The notes beneath the pieces were generated by a model, which did no database searches, was not told the origin of the DNA, and saw nothing but the letters and a program-made list of their open reading frames with translations. From Bacteroidales bacterium (lineage in GTDB: Bacteria; Bacteroidota; Bacteroidia; Bacteroidales; UBA932): a stretch of DNA of 12,678 nucleotides. The DNA is taken from the NCBI GenBank assembly GCA_017551215.1, contig JAFZMA010000055.1, positions 1 to 12,678 on the forward strand, written 5' to 3'. Positions 5,172 to 12,608 of the stretch are shown piece after piece (position 1 is the stretch's first letter; every line of letters starts with the position of its first letter). The translations under genes were made by a program, and so were the position numbers.

Positions 5172-7784
5172 TTATTCGCCGAGGGTGCAGGTGCCGAAGT
5201 CTTCCTCAGCTATGAACGGAGGGGTGTTTCCGGTTGATGGGGTTGAGGCCTTCTGCCGCTGGTCTGTGATAGCGCGCCTTACCCTCTCGTACAGGAACTT
5301 GTTGTGAGCTCCGTTGAGGGTGGTGGTTGCGGTTCCGGCAGCCTTGAACTTGGCCTGGAGCATCTCCAGCTGGCCGAGAATCATTGAGGATACATCCGAG
5401 TTGCCCTTCTCTTCTGGGGTGTAGATGACCATCATTCCGCCGGTGGAATTGCCGTTGCCGCTTCCGGTGTACATATCGCAGAGTTTCTGCACATAGATCT
5501 TCTGCATCAGACGGCGGTAAGCGGCCTCCTGAGGATCTGCAGGCATTGGAGCAAATACAATGGCATTCAGATCGTTGAAGTAGTTCTCAATGGTGTAGGC
5601 ACTCTTGCCCAAAGCCACTTCTGCCTTGCAGAGATTGTCCAGAACACGGTTGTCCACAAGCTTGCCGAGGGTTCCGTTGTAGATGCCCTGCATTACGGTA
5701 AGCTTGTCCTTCTTTGTCTTCTTGAAGATCTCGTCCTTGAGCAGCCACTTAGGGGTGGTGAAGAAGTGCTTCTTCAGGAACGCCAGGGCTTCCTGCTGCT
5801 TTGCCTTAGGAACGAACGTGCGGATATCGCCAGGTTCCTCTGCGAGTTTCTCCTCAGACATGATGCCGCCCATGTACTTGGCAACATGGTTGACATATCT
5901 CTTGTACTGGTTTACTACCTGGTCATAGATATCGCTGAGATTGGTGTAAGGCTCGTTTGGAGTTGCTGTCCAGGTCTCAATGTTGTTCATTATGACCTTG
6001 AGGTTGTTCATTCCCACCTCGTTGCTTTCCATGTGGTTGACACCGAGATCCTCGCTCTGGTAACGAGGGTCTGAAGGGTCGCTCTCCGTTCCGAACTTGT
6101 AGATTCCGGTAGGATCCTTGAGCTTTTCGGTAACAATCTTCTTCAGGTAGTCTGCCTCTTCCTTAGGGGTCTTGAACTGAGGATAGTACCTGTAGCCCCA
6201 CTCGATTGCCCAGTTATCATAAGGGCCGATGCAAGGGAAAAGAAGTTCCTGAGGGATATTGTCCTTCTCCTCTGCAAGATAGAGGAAACGGGCATAGTCC
6301 ATGATGGAGGATGCGTGGCCGTACTTCTTCAGGAACTCCACGTTCTTGAGGTTGGATACGGTGTAGATTGGGCAGTTGCTGCCGGCAAAGTTATGCCTCA
6401 GACCCAGGGTGTGGCCAACCTCGTGTGAGGATACAAAGCGGATGAGTTCTCCCATAAGCTCTGTCGGGAGTGTCATGTTCCTGGCGGCCTTGTCTGAAGG
6501 AGCGCACTGTACAAAATACCAGTTCCTGAGGAGGTTCATCACGTTGTGATACCAGTTGATGTGGGTCTCTATGATCTCTCCGCTTCTTGGGTCTGATACG
6601 TGAGGGCCGCTTGCATTTGCAACGTCAGACGGCTTGTAGACAATTGCGGAATGTGTGGCGTCTTCCAGACTCCATGTTGGATCCTCTTCCGGAGTAGGAG
6701 CAACCTTTGCCATAATGGCGTTCTTGAATCCGGCTTTCTCAAATGCTGCCTGCCAGTCGTTTACACCGGCTATCAGATATGGAACCCACTCCTTTGGAGT
6801 AGTAGGGTCTATGTATATCACGATTGGTTTCTGAGGCTCTACAAGCTCTCCGTTGACATATTTCTGGAGGTCTTCCGGTTTCGGTTCCAGACGCCAGCGG
6901 GCAACAAGGGAAACGCTCTTTACGCCCTGAGGGTTCATGTCAAAGTCTGTGTACCTTACGGTGAAATATCCAACGCGAGGATCAACGATACGGCCCATCA
7001 TAGGTTTCTTTGGAAGCAGAACCATTGAGGCGTTGAATTCGTAGGTTGCGCTCTGGCCGTTCTCCTTGCCGTAAGTGATGACGGTCTTGAACTCCGTATT
7101 TATAGGATAGGTCTTGATTTCCTTTACGTAAGAACGGTCCTTCATGATGTTCTGGAGTGAGAAACTGCGCTTGATGTACTTGTTGTAGTGCAGAAGGGAG
7201 TTCTCCGTCAGAAGGAAGTTGGTTACGTCTATCACGTTTTCGGACTTATCCTCGTTCCACGCGGCAATGTCGAACGATGCAACGATTGCAGCGGTGTTGG
7301 AATTCTCCACGTTCTTGGCCATTTCTCCCGTAGCCCTTTCCCTTAGCAGAACCTGATGGAGGAAAATCTTGTTGCCCGGACCTTTGGAGAAGCGGACCAT
7401 GCCCTCTGCCACCTGGTCTCCGGCATAGCCGTTGAAACTGCGGCGGGCACCCTCTGCGCTCTTGGAAATACGGGAAACCAGCTCGATATCACGGCCTATG
7501 ATACTGTCGTTGATGCTGATATACCACTTGTCGTCCTGATTGTAGACAGTGGTGAAACCTTTCATCACCTTGGCGTCTTTCTTTACGAATTTATCCAGGG
7601 TTTCCGGACCCTTCTTCTTGGCAGGAGTCTGGCCCTGAGGACCGCCCTCTCCACCAGGCATCTGGCCAGGAGGCGGGAAGTTGCCTCTCTGGGCGTTGGC
7701 ACCAGGAGCACTCAGCAGCATAATGGCTGCAATACAAAACGCTGACATTAAGGCTGTCAGACGAACTTTAACTGTTGAACTCAT
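5172..7784 (-). CDS. Exported zinc-dependent metalloprotease (DUF5117/DUF5118-type, HExxHxxGxxH)
   Basis: An 870-residue protein of a family common in Bacteroidota. A signal peptide spans 1-31 (PGANA then Q). A linker rich in Pro, Gly and Gln follows (about 33-60). The region from about 60 to 105 (ETLDKFVKKDAKVMKG and on) fits DUF5118, and the next two hundred or so residues fit DUF5117. The catalytic domain carries HEVGHTLGLRH at 454-464: zinc ligands H454, H458 and H464, general base E455. SIMDY (493-497) supplies a candidate Met-turn methionine, M495, so the site looks metzincin-like. The length is typical and no key residue is missing. The substrate is unknown; it probably works in the periplasm or at the cell surface. 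It is flanked by terminator-like elements on both sides and has its own -7 box, so it is probably monocistronic. Confidence 0.9.
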   Translation of the reverse strand: MSSTVKVRLTALMSAFCIAAIMLLSAPGANAQRGNFPPPGQMPGGEGGPQGQTPAKKKGPETLDKFVKKDAKVMKGFTTVYNQDDKWYISINDSIIGRDIELVSRISKSAEGARRSFNGYAGDQVAEGMVRFSKGPGNKIFLHQVLLRERATGEMAKNVENSNTAAIVASFDIAAWNEDKSENVIDVTNFLLTENSLLHYNKYIKRSFSLQNIMKDRSYVKEIKTYPINTEFKTVITYGKENGQSATYEFNASMVLLPKKPMMGRIVDPRVGYFTVRYTDFDMNPQGVKSVSLVARWRLEPKPEDLQKYVNGELVEPQKPIVIYIDPTTPKEWVPYLIAGVNDWQAAFEKAGFKNAIMAKVAPTPEEDPTWSLEDATHSAIVYKPSDVANASGPHVSDPRSGEIIETHINWYHNVMNLLRNWYFVQCAPSDKAARNMTLPTELMGELIRFVSSHEVGHTLGLRHNFAGSNCPIYTVSNLKNVEFLKKYGHASSIMDYARFLYLAEEKDNIPQELLFPCIGPYDNWAIEWGYRYYPQFKTPKEEADYLKKIVTEKLKDPTGIYKFGTESDPSDPRYQSEDLGVNHMESNEVGMNNLKVIMNNIETWTATPNEPYTNLSDIYDQVVNQYKRYVNHVAKYMGGIMSEEKLAEEPGDIRTFVPKAKQQEALAFLKKHFFTTPKWLLKDEIFKKTKKDKLTVMQGIYNGTLGKLVDNRVLDNLCKAEVALGKSAYTIENYFNDLNAIVFAPMPADPQEAAYRRLMQKIYVQKLCDMYTGSGNGNSTGGMMVIYTPEEKGNSDVSSMILGQLEMLQAKFKAAGTATTTLNGAHNKFLYERVRRAITDQRQKASTPSTGNTPPFIAEEDFGTCTLGE

Positions 7785-7825
7785 ATCAAAAACATTAAGA
7801 TTTTTACTCAGCGATAATTCTAACT

Positions 7826-7833
7826 CAAAGATA
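7826..7833 (-). promoter_or_regulatory. Candidate -7 element for the metalloprotease gene
   Basis: The minus strand reads TATCTTTG, an exact TAnnTTTG match, 41 bases before the ATG at 7784. There is no TTTG at 19-21 bases upstream. It lies downstream of the nested inverted-repeat element that ends the preceding operon. Confidence 0.5.
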
Positions 7834-7859
7834 AGAATCTGTTTCCAATATTTGACTAT

Positions 7860-7877
7860 AAAACGCCCGAAAAGGCG
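7860..7877 (-). terminator. Short terminator-like hairpin overlapping element 2
   Basis: On the minus strand CGCC (7877-7874) pairs with GGCG (7867-7864) around a six-base TTTTCG loop and is followed by four T (7863-7860). The first arm is also the end of the outer right arm of element 2 (7874-7884), so the two pairings exclude each other. Confidence 0.4.
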
Positions 7878-7989
7878 ATGGTGCCCTGCAAGTGTTTCTT
7901 ACTCAAGCATATACAAATATTACCGCGCCTATTGACGCGGTAATATTTAGAATGTGCTGTGTTTCAGCTTATTACAAAGCACCATCGCC
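7874..7989 (-). other. Nested inverted-repeat element 2 (candidate structured RNA, 3' of the rnf-TPR operon)
   Basis: On the minus strand it begins five bases after the TPR gene stop. The outer arms GGCGATGGTGC (7989-7979) and GCACCATCGCC (7884-7874) pair perfectly over 11 bp. Inside are TGAAACACAG and, eight bases further, a hairpin with a perfect 13-bp stem AAATATTACCGCG / CGCGGTAATATTT (7948-7936 with 7927-7915) and an eight-base loop. It matches the element at 5057-5166 in order, size and the TGAAACACAG and AAATAT segments, but not in stem sequence. It probably includes the transcription end of the rnf operon. Confidence 0.6.
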
Positions 7990-7994
7990 GATCC

Positions 7995-8327
7995 CTATCC
8001 GTTCTGGAGGGAGAGTTGCTCCACCACCCAGTCTACCGCGGCGGCAGCGGGGCCGTCGGGTTCAAGGAGCTTGGCGTTGTTGTAGGCCTCAAGCGCCTGA
8101 GGATAAAGCTGCTGGCGGCTGTACAGGTTGCCAAGAAGGTACCATGCATAAGAGTTCTTGGGCTCTTTCTTCAAAAGGGCAGAAAGGCTGTTGTGCGCCT
8201 CTTCATTTCTTCCCTCCCGCATCAAAGCCTCAACCTCCACAGCAGTTATGATACGTCCCAGTATTTTCTTCTTCTCTTCCAAATTATCTACGCATATATT
8301 TTCAGCGATTTCTGCCAGGTCCACCAT
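7995..8327 (-). CDS. Small TPR-repeat protein
   Basis: A 110-residue cytoplasmic protein without signal peptide or membrane segment. Residues 59-92 form one good tetratricopeptide repeat: W62, L65, G66, Y69, A78, Y82, A85 and P90 fall at the consensus positions (AWYLLGNLYSRQQLYPQALE). Residues 26-57, with REGRNEEAHNSL, look like a degenerate repeat ahead of it. TPRs bind other proteins; no partner can be named. It follows rnfA by 32 bases on the same strand with no terminator between, and the element at 7874-7989 comes right after it. It is therefore probably the last gene of the rnf operon, which might point to a role in assembly or regulation of the complex, but that is only inference from position. 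Confidence 0.8.
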   Translation of the reverse strand: MVDLAEIAENICVDNLEEKKKILGRIITAVEVEALMREGRNEEAHNSLSALLKKEPKNSYAWYLLGNLYSRQQLYPQALEAYNNAKLLEPDGPAAAAVDWVVEQLSLQNG

Positions 8328-8359
8328 TTCTGCAGGGGACCTGACAGCCCGAAACGTCC

Positions 8360-8977
8360 TTAGACGATTCCCTGGAAGCCCATGAAGGCGAGAGCCAGCA
8401 ATCCGGCTGTGATGAGGGCGATAGGAGTTCCCTTGAGGGCCTTTGGAACGTTGTTGAGTTCCATCTGCTCTCTCATGCCCGCAAACAGTATGATTGCAAT
8501 GCCGAATCCTACGGCAAGGCTCATGGAGTAAACCACGCTCTCCGCAAGGTTCATCATGTGAGGCTCTCCGCCAAAGGAGAACTCCTTGGTAACAACTATA
8601 AGGGCGGCACCCAGAACAGCGCAGTTTGTGGTAATCAGCGGCAGGAAGATTCCCAATGCCTGATAGAGCGTCGGGTTGATTTTCTTGAGGATGATCTCCA
8701 CCATCTGAACCAGGGCGGCAATCACCAGGATGAAGACAATGGTCTGCATGAAGGTGATGTTGATTTCACGCCCGAACCAGGTGTTTACAAGCACATAGTT
8801 CTGTATGAGATATGTTACCAGAGTTGCAAGTCCCATGACCAGAATCAGCGCAAGGCTCATTCCGAAAGCGGTGGAGATTTTCTTGGAAACGCCAAGGAAC
8901 GGGCAGATTCCAAGGAACTGGCTCAGTACTACGTTGTTTACGAATACAGCCGTTATTATAATAATCAGATATTCCAT
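8360..8977 (-). CDS. rnfA: Rnf complex subunit RnfA
   Basis: An integral membrane subunit of the ion-translocating ferredoxin:NAD+ oxidoreductase, homologous to NqrE. The 205-residue length is typical, with about six transmembrane helices spread over the whole protein. The family signatures are present: NNVVLSQFLGICPFLGVS (14-31), with the cysteine (C25) that in RnfA/NqrE half-helices helps hold an iron-sulfur centre with RnfE, and its counterpart LITTNCAVLGAAL (about 118-130). The inverted-topology pair RnfA/RnfE forms part of the ion and electron path through the membrane. The start at 8977 gives the standard MEYLIII N-terminus. It is the last of the rnf genes, 32 bases after rnfE. Confidence 0.96.
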   Translation of the reverse strand: MEYLIIIITAVFVNNVVLSQFLGICPFLGVSKKISTAFGMSLALILVMGLATLVTYLIQNYVLVNTWFGREINITFMQTIVFILVIAALVQMVEIILKKINPTLYQALGIFLPLITTNCAVLGAALIVVTKEFSFGGEPHMMNLAESVVYSMSLAVGFGIAIILFAGMREQMELNNVPKALKGTPIALITAGLLALAFMGFQGIV

Positions 8978-9009
8978 AATCTATTCTTTATTAAATCCAC
9001 ACTGCTTTT

Positions 9010-9603
9010 CTATGCGTTTTTCTTTCTGTCCTTAAGTTTGTTGAACAGAACCATGAGATAACCCAGAACTATGAAAGCTCCAGGAGCCAGAACGAACACT
9101 AGCATTCCGTCTGAAGAAGAGAACTTGTGGTCGAATGCGGAAAGGTTACCCAGAACCTCCCTTACAAGACCGATGCATGTGAGGGCGATCGTGAATCCGA
9201 TTCCGGTTCCGATTCCGTCCAGAGCGCTCTCCAGTACATTGTGCTTGTTTGCAAAGGCCTCTGCCCTTCCAAGCACAATACAGTTAACCACAATCAAAGG
9301 AATGAAGATTCCCAGAGTCTCGTACAAGCCAGGTGTGAAAGCCTGCATAACCAACTGTACAACAGTTACGAATGCGGCTATCACAACAATGTAGCAAGGT
9401 ATCCTGACCTTGTTCGGAATAACCGGAGCAAGGAGAGAAATCACCATGTTGGAACACAGGAGAACGGCCATTGTGGCCAGTCCCATACCCATACCGTTCA
9501 TTGCAGACGTGGTTGTTGCAAGCGTAGGGCACATACCCAGAACCAGAACAAAGGTCGGGTTGTTTTTGACAATACCGTCTATCAGATACTTGAACTTGCT
9601 CAT
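9010..9603 (-). CDS. rnfE: Rnf complex subunit RnfE
   Basis: A membrane subunit of the Rnf complex and homologue of NqrD, 197 residues with about six transmembrane helices. Signature blocks are NNPTFVLVLGMCPTLATTTSA (14-34) and PLIVVNCIVLGRAEAFA (about 101-117), each with the conserved cysteine of the half-helix pair shared with RnfA. The frame is open further upstream to 9648, but I chose the ATG at 9601-9603 (MSKFKYL). It starts right before the conserved region, sits four bases after the rnfG stop, and the longer form would overlap rnfG by 41 bases. Confidence 0.95.
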   Translation of the reverse strand: MSKFKYLIDGIVKNNPTFVLVLGMCPTLATTTSAMNGMGMGLATMAVLLCSNMVISLLAPVIPNKVRIPCYIVVIAAFVTVVQLVMQAFTPGLYETLGIFIPLIVVNCIVLGRAEAFANKHNVLESALDGIGTGIGFTIALTCIGLVREVLGNLSAFDHKFSSSDGMLVFVLAPGAFIVLGYLMVLFNKLKDRKKNA

Positions 9604-9607
9604 AACT

Positions 9608-10204
9608 TTACTTTTCTGTAGAAATATTGTTAAACACGTTTGCCGCAATCTGCATGGCGTCGCAGAAAGCCCTTGAAGATATGGTGGATGCGGTTATGGC
9701 GTCAATGTCTCCACCGTCTTTCTTGACAGAGATGTTGACGCTTCCGTCCAGAAGGTTCTTGCCGTTCCACTGGGTAATGAAACCGCTCTTGGAATCTGTA
9801 ATCTTGGCACCCAGACCAGGAGTCTCAGAGTGGGAGATTACAGAAGTGTTGTAAACCTTTCCGTCTGGAGTAAAGCCAACCATTATGGTGAACGGACCGC
9901 CGAATCCCTTTGTGGTAGTGCTCTCAACGGCATAGCCCACAATCTCTCCGCCCTTCTTTGCCGGATAAACCTTGTTGGTCTTGTCCGGAGCGGCCTGATC
10001 TGCCATTACGTCCAGAGCCTCCTCGTAAGGATTGTTGTCGAATTCCGGAACAACTTCCTTTATGGCGCTGTTCTTCTTTGCAACCTCAGCGGCGTCTATC
10101 GGATCCTTGGTTACAGCGTAAACCACTGCAACAGCGGCGGATGCGCCCAGGCAAACCAGCATGAGCACAAGCACCATATTCCTGAGAGATGATTTGATAG
10201 CCAT
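9608..10204 (-). CDS. rnfG: Rnf complex subunit RnfG (covalent FMN)
   Basis: A 198-residue subunit homologous to NqrC. One N-terminal transmembrane helix (about 9-31) anchors an FMN-binding domain outside the cytoplasm. SHSETPGLGAKI (124-135) is the family's flavin-domain motif. The flavin attachment site is at 171-177, TASTISS, where T174 aligns with the threonine that carries FMN by a phosphoester bond. The usual sequence is S/T-G-A-T, so the two central residues differ here. The ATG overlaps the rnfD stop by one base (TAATG), indicating translational coupling. An ApbE-type flavin transferase would be needed; none is in the window. Confidence 0.95.
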   Translation of the reverse strand: MAIKSSLRNMVLVLMLVCLGASAAVAVVYAVTKDPIDAAEVAKKNSAIKEVVPEFDNNPYEEALDVMADQAAPDKTNKVYPAKKGGEIVGYAVESTTTKGFGGPFTIMVGFTPDGKVYNTSVISHSETPGLGAKITDSKSGFITQWNGKNLLDGSVNISVKKDGGDIDAITASTISSRAFCDAMQIAANVFNNISTEK

Positions 10205-11232
10205 TACTTCTTCTGCGCCTCCTTCGCAAAACGTTTAGGTTGGATTCTGTTCAGGAGCGGAACGGTAGAGTTCATAATCAGGATGGCGAACGAAACGCCT
10301 TCCGGATAAGCTCCGAACTCTCTTATCAATATGGTGATGATACCGATTCCGACACCGAATATTACCTGTCCCTTTGTTGTCATAGGGCTGGTCACATAGT
10401 CTGTGGCCATGAAGAACGCTCCAAGCAGCAGACCTCCGCTAAGCAGGTTGAACACAGGATCAGTGAACCTGGCCGGATTTCCAAGCCAGAGAGCACCTGC
10501 AAACACAAATACCGTAACAAGTATACTCAGCGATATCCAAGGCTTAATCACCCTTCTGAAGAGCAGGTAGACAAAGCCGATAATCAGCGCAATAGCGGAA
10601 AGCTCGCCTGCACTTCCGCCAAGCCTTGCAAACAGGAGCTGAGTGTAGGACAGACCCGGAGTAGCCATGATTTCCTGCATGGAAACTCCCTTGGCCAGCT
10701 GCTCCTTCACGAATCCCAGAGGAGTTGCACCGCTGGTTGCATCCAGAGCCGCGTTTGCAAACTCGGAATTGCCGAACAGGTATCCTCCTTCAGGAGCGTG
10801 GAATGCAGTTCCTGTCATCAGGACAGGGAAAGAAACCAGAAGAACCACGCGGGCTACCAGAGCCGGATTGAAGAGATTCTGTCCCAGGCCGCCGAATGTC
10901 ATCTTGGCGATTCCGATTGCCACAAGGGCGCCGATAACAATCAGCCACCAAGGAGAGCAGACCGGAAGGTTGAGCGCCAGAAGCACTCCGGTAACAACTG
11001 CGGAAAGGTCTCCTACCGTGCTTTTGCCCTTGAGCAAAAACTTTTGAATCAGGTACTCGAAAACGACACAGGCAAGTACGCTCACGCATACCAGATGTAT
11101 CGCGCTCAGACCGAAGAACCAGATTGATACCAGAACAGCAGGAAGGAGTGCGATAATCACATCTCCCATCAGCCTCCTGGTATTATCCTTCCCGTGAACA
11201 TGTGGGGAAGGAGATACAATCAATGTATTCAT
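10204..11232 (-). CDS. rnfD: Rnf complex subunit RnfD (covalent FMN)
   Basis: A 342-residue polytopic membrane subunit homologous to NqrB, with about eight to ten hydrophobic helices. The N-terminus MNTLIVSPSPHVHGKD is typical (SPSPH motif). The covalent FMN site is the canonical SGAT at 167-170, so T170 is the attachment residue. GGLGQNLFNPALVAR (114-128) and the MATDYVTSPMT block (275-285) are conserved family segments. RnfD relays electrons between RnfG and the rest of the membrane chain and is thought to be linked to ion movement. It lies 41 bases after rnfC and shares one base with rnfG. Confidence 0.97.
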   Translation of the reverse strand: MNTLIVSPSPHVHGKDNTRRLMGDVIIALLPAVLVSIWFFGLSAIHLVCVSVLACVVFEYLIQKFLLKGKSTVGDLSAVVTGVLLALNLPVCSPWWLIVIGALVAIGIAKMTFGGLGQNLFNPALVARVVLLVSFPVLMTGTAFHAPEGGYLFGNSEFANAALDATSGATPLGFVKEQLAKGVSMQEIMATPGLSYTQLLFARLGGSAGELSAIALIIGFVYLLFRRVIKPWISLSILVTVFVFAGALWLGNPARFTDPVFNLLSGGLLLGAFFMATDYVTSPMTTKGQVIFGVGIGIITILIREFGAYPEGVSFAILIMNSTVPLLNRIQPKRFAKEAQKK

Positions 11233-11273
11233 TTGTCGTACGTTTTTAATTCATTAACAATCCGCCTCCCCAA

Positions 11274-12605
11274 TTACTTCTTTGGACGGCTCTTCATAAT
11301 TCTCATTACGGCAGCCTTGCTCTGGCGGATGGTATCCAGCAGAGGAATGAATGCCGGACAGGTAAACGAGCAGCATCCGCACTCTATGCAGTCGTAAACA
11401 TGGTGCTCCTCAAGCTCGTCCATACGGGCTGCCCTTCCAAGCTTGTTAAGCAGGTAAGGCTCAAGTCCCATAGGACATGCGCTCACGCACTTGCCGCAGC
11501 GGATACAGTTGCTCTCTGGCTTTCTCTTAGTCTGAGCCTCTGTCATATAAAGTATGGAGGATGTACCCTTGAGGGTAGGCGCGTCTATGTTGACAATGGC
11601 CTTACCCATCATAGGACCTCCGCTTATGATCTTGGAAGCATCCTGAGGAACTCCACCGCAATATTCCATGATGTAACTAAGCGGAGTTCCAACCCTGTGC
11701 ACAAAGTTGCGCTGGGCTGCGGAGCAGTCTCCGGTAACGGTCATAATGCCCTCGAACAGAGGCTTGTTCTTCTGGACAGCCTCATAGACTGCAAAGGCGG
11801 TTCCCACATTCTGGACCACCGCACCGGTATCTACAGGAAGTCCCATGGAAGGAACTTTCTTGCGGATTACAGCATCTATGAGCTGCTTCTCACCGCCCTG
11901 CGGATATTTCTTCTTCAGCGGAACTATCTCAACTCCCTTGTACTGAGGAGCCAGGGCCTTGAGTTTCTTTATGGCCTCAGGCTTGTTTTCCTCTATTCCT
12001 ATATAGCACTTGTCCACTCCCAGAGCCTTCATTAAAATGGTTCCCCCAATGAGAACCTGCTCAGGCATCTCCATCATGACCCTATAGTCGGAAGTAAGAT
12101 AAGGCTCGCACTCTGCGCCGTTGATAATCACGCAGGTAGGAGTTGCTGTAGGAGGAGGGGAAAGCTTAACGTTGGTAGGGAATGTTGCACCGCCCAGACC
12201 TACAACTCCGCAGGCTTTGATGCGGTCTACAATCTCCTTCTTGTCCAGCTTGATTTCCCTTACGATGTCTGTGGAGCGGTCTATGTCCTCCATCCACTCG
12301 TCTCCCTCGACATCTATTACAACGGCCTTGCCTGGTTTCCCCGCAAGGTCCTTAACCATTTCTATGGATTTAACGGTTCCGCTCACCGATGAATGAACCG
12401 GAGCGGAAACAAAGCCGGTTGCATTGGCAATCAGCTGGCCGACCTTAACCTTGTCTCCGACGGCAACACACGGCTCCGCAGGAGCTCCCAGGTGCTGACC
12501 CATAGAGATATAGACAGTCTTTGGCAGAGGCAATCTTTCTATTGCCGCATCCTTGCTGATCTTCTTGTCTGCAGGATGAACGCCACCCATTCTGAATGTT
12601 CTCAT
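11274..12605 (-). CDS. rnfC: Rnf complex subunit RnfC (NADH/flavin and 4Fe-4S protein)
   Basis: A peripheral cytoplasmic subunit, 443 residues, related to the NuoF fold, which exchanges electrons with NAD(H). In order: an N-terminal barrel-like segment (about 30-100), a glycine-rich nucleotide/flavin-binding region GVVGLGGATFPTNVKL (133-148) with NGAECEPYLTSDYR (162-175), the SLBB-type middle part, and two 4Fe-4S clusters at the C-terminus. The cluster ligands are C367, C370, C373, C377 and C406, C409, C412, C416, both CxxCxxCxxxC. The length matches the short form without the long alanine/lysine-rich C-terminal extension of some proteobacterial RnfC proteins. The ATG lies three bases after the rnfB stop. 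Confidence 0.97.
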   Translation of the reverse strand: MRTFRMGGVHPADKKISKDAAIERLPLPKTVYISMGQHLGAPAEPCVAVGDKVKVGQLIANATGFVSAPVHSSVSGTVKSIEMVKDLAGKPGKAVVIDVEGDEWMEDIDRSTDIVREIKLDKKEIVDRIKACGVVGLGGATFPTNVKLSPPPTATPTCVIINGAECEPYLTSDYRVMMEMPEQVLIGGTILMKALGVDKCYIGIEENKPEAIKKLKALAPQYKGVEIVPLKKKYPQGGEKQLIDAVIRKKVPSMGLPVDTGAVVQNVGTAFAVYEAVQKNKPLFEGIMTVTGDCSAAQRNFVHRVGTPLSYIMEYCGGVPQDASKIISGGPMMGKAIVNIDAPTLKGTSSILYMTEAQTKRKPESNCIRCGKCVSACPMGLEPYLLNKLGRAARMDELEEHHVYDCIECGCCSFTCPAFIPLLDTIRQSKAAVMRIMKSRPKK

Positions 12606-12608
12606 AAC

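Noticed and set aside
5683..7028. Several open frames of 81-142 codons opposite the metalloprotease gene
   Set aside because: All are shadows of the conserved metalloprotease frame, with no promoter or family resemblance.
7874..7989. Interpreting element 2 and its partner at 5057-5166 as a MITE or insertion sequence
   Set aside because: Terminal repeats of one transposon family should have the same sequence in both copies, whereas the outer arms differ. No target-site duplication is visible.
7892..8363. Plus-strand open frames opposite the TPR gene
   Set aside because: The TPR consensus on the minus strand and the operon context with rnfA decide for that strand.
9604..9648. Longer RnfE start at 9648
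   Set aside because: It would add 15 non-conserved residues and overlap the end of rnfG. The ATG at 9603 gives the standard N-terminus and a four-base gap.
10240..11127. 295-residue open frame on the plus strand, antisense to rnfD
   Set aside because: rnfD is certain on the opposite strand. The antisense translation is rich in Q, H, R and E with no recognisable motif, typical of a mirror frame of a conserved membrane protein.
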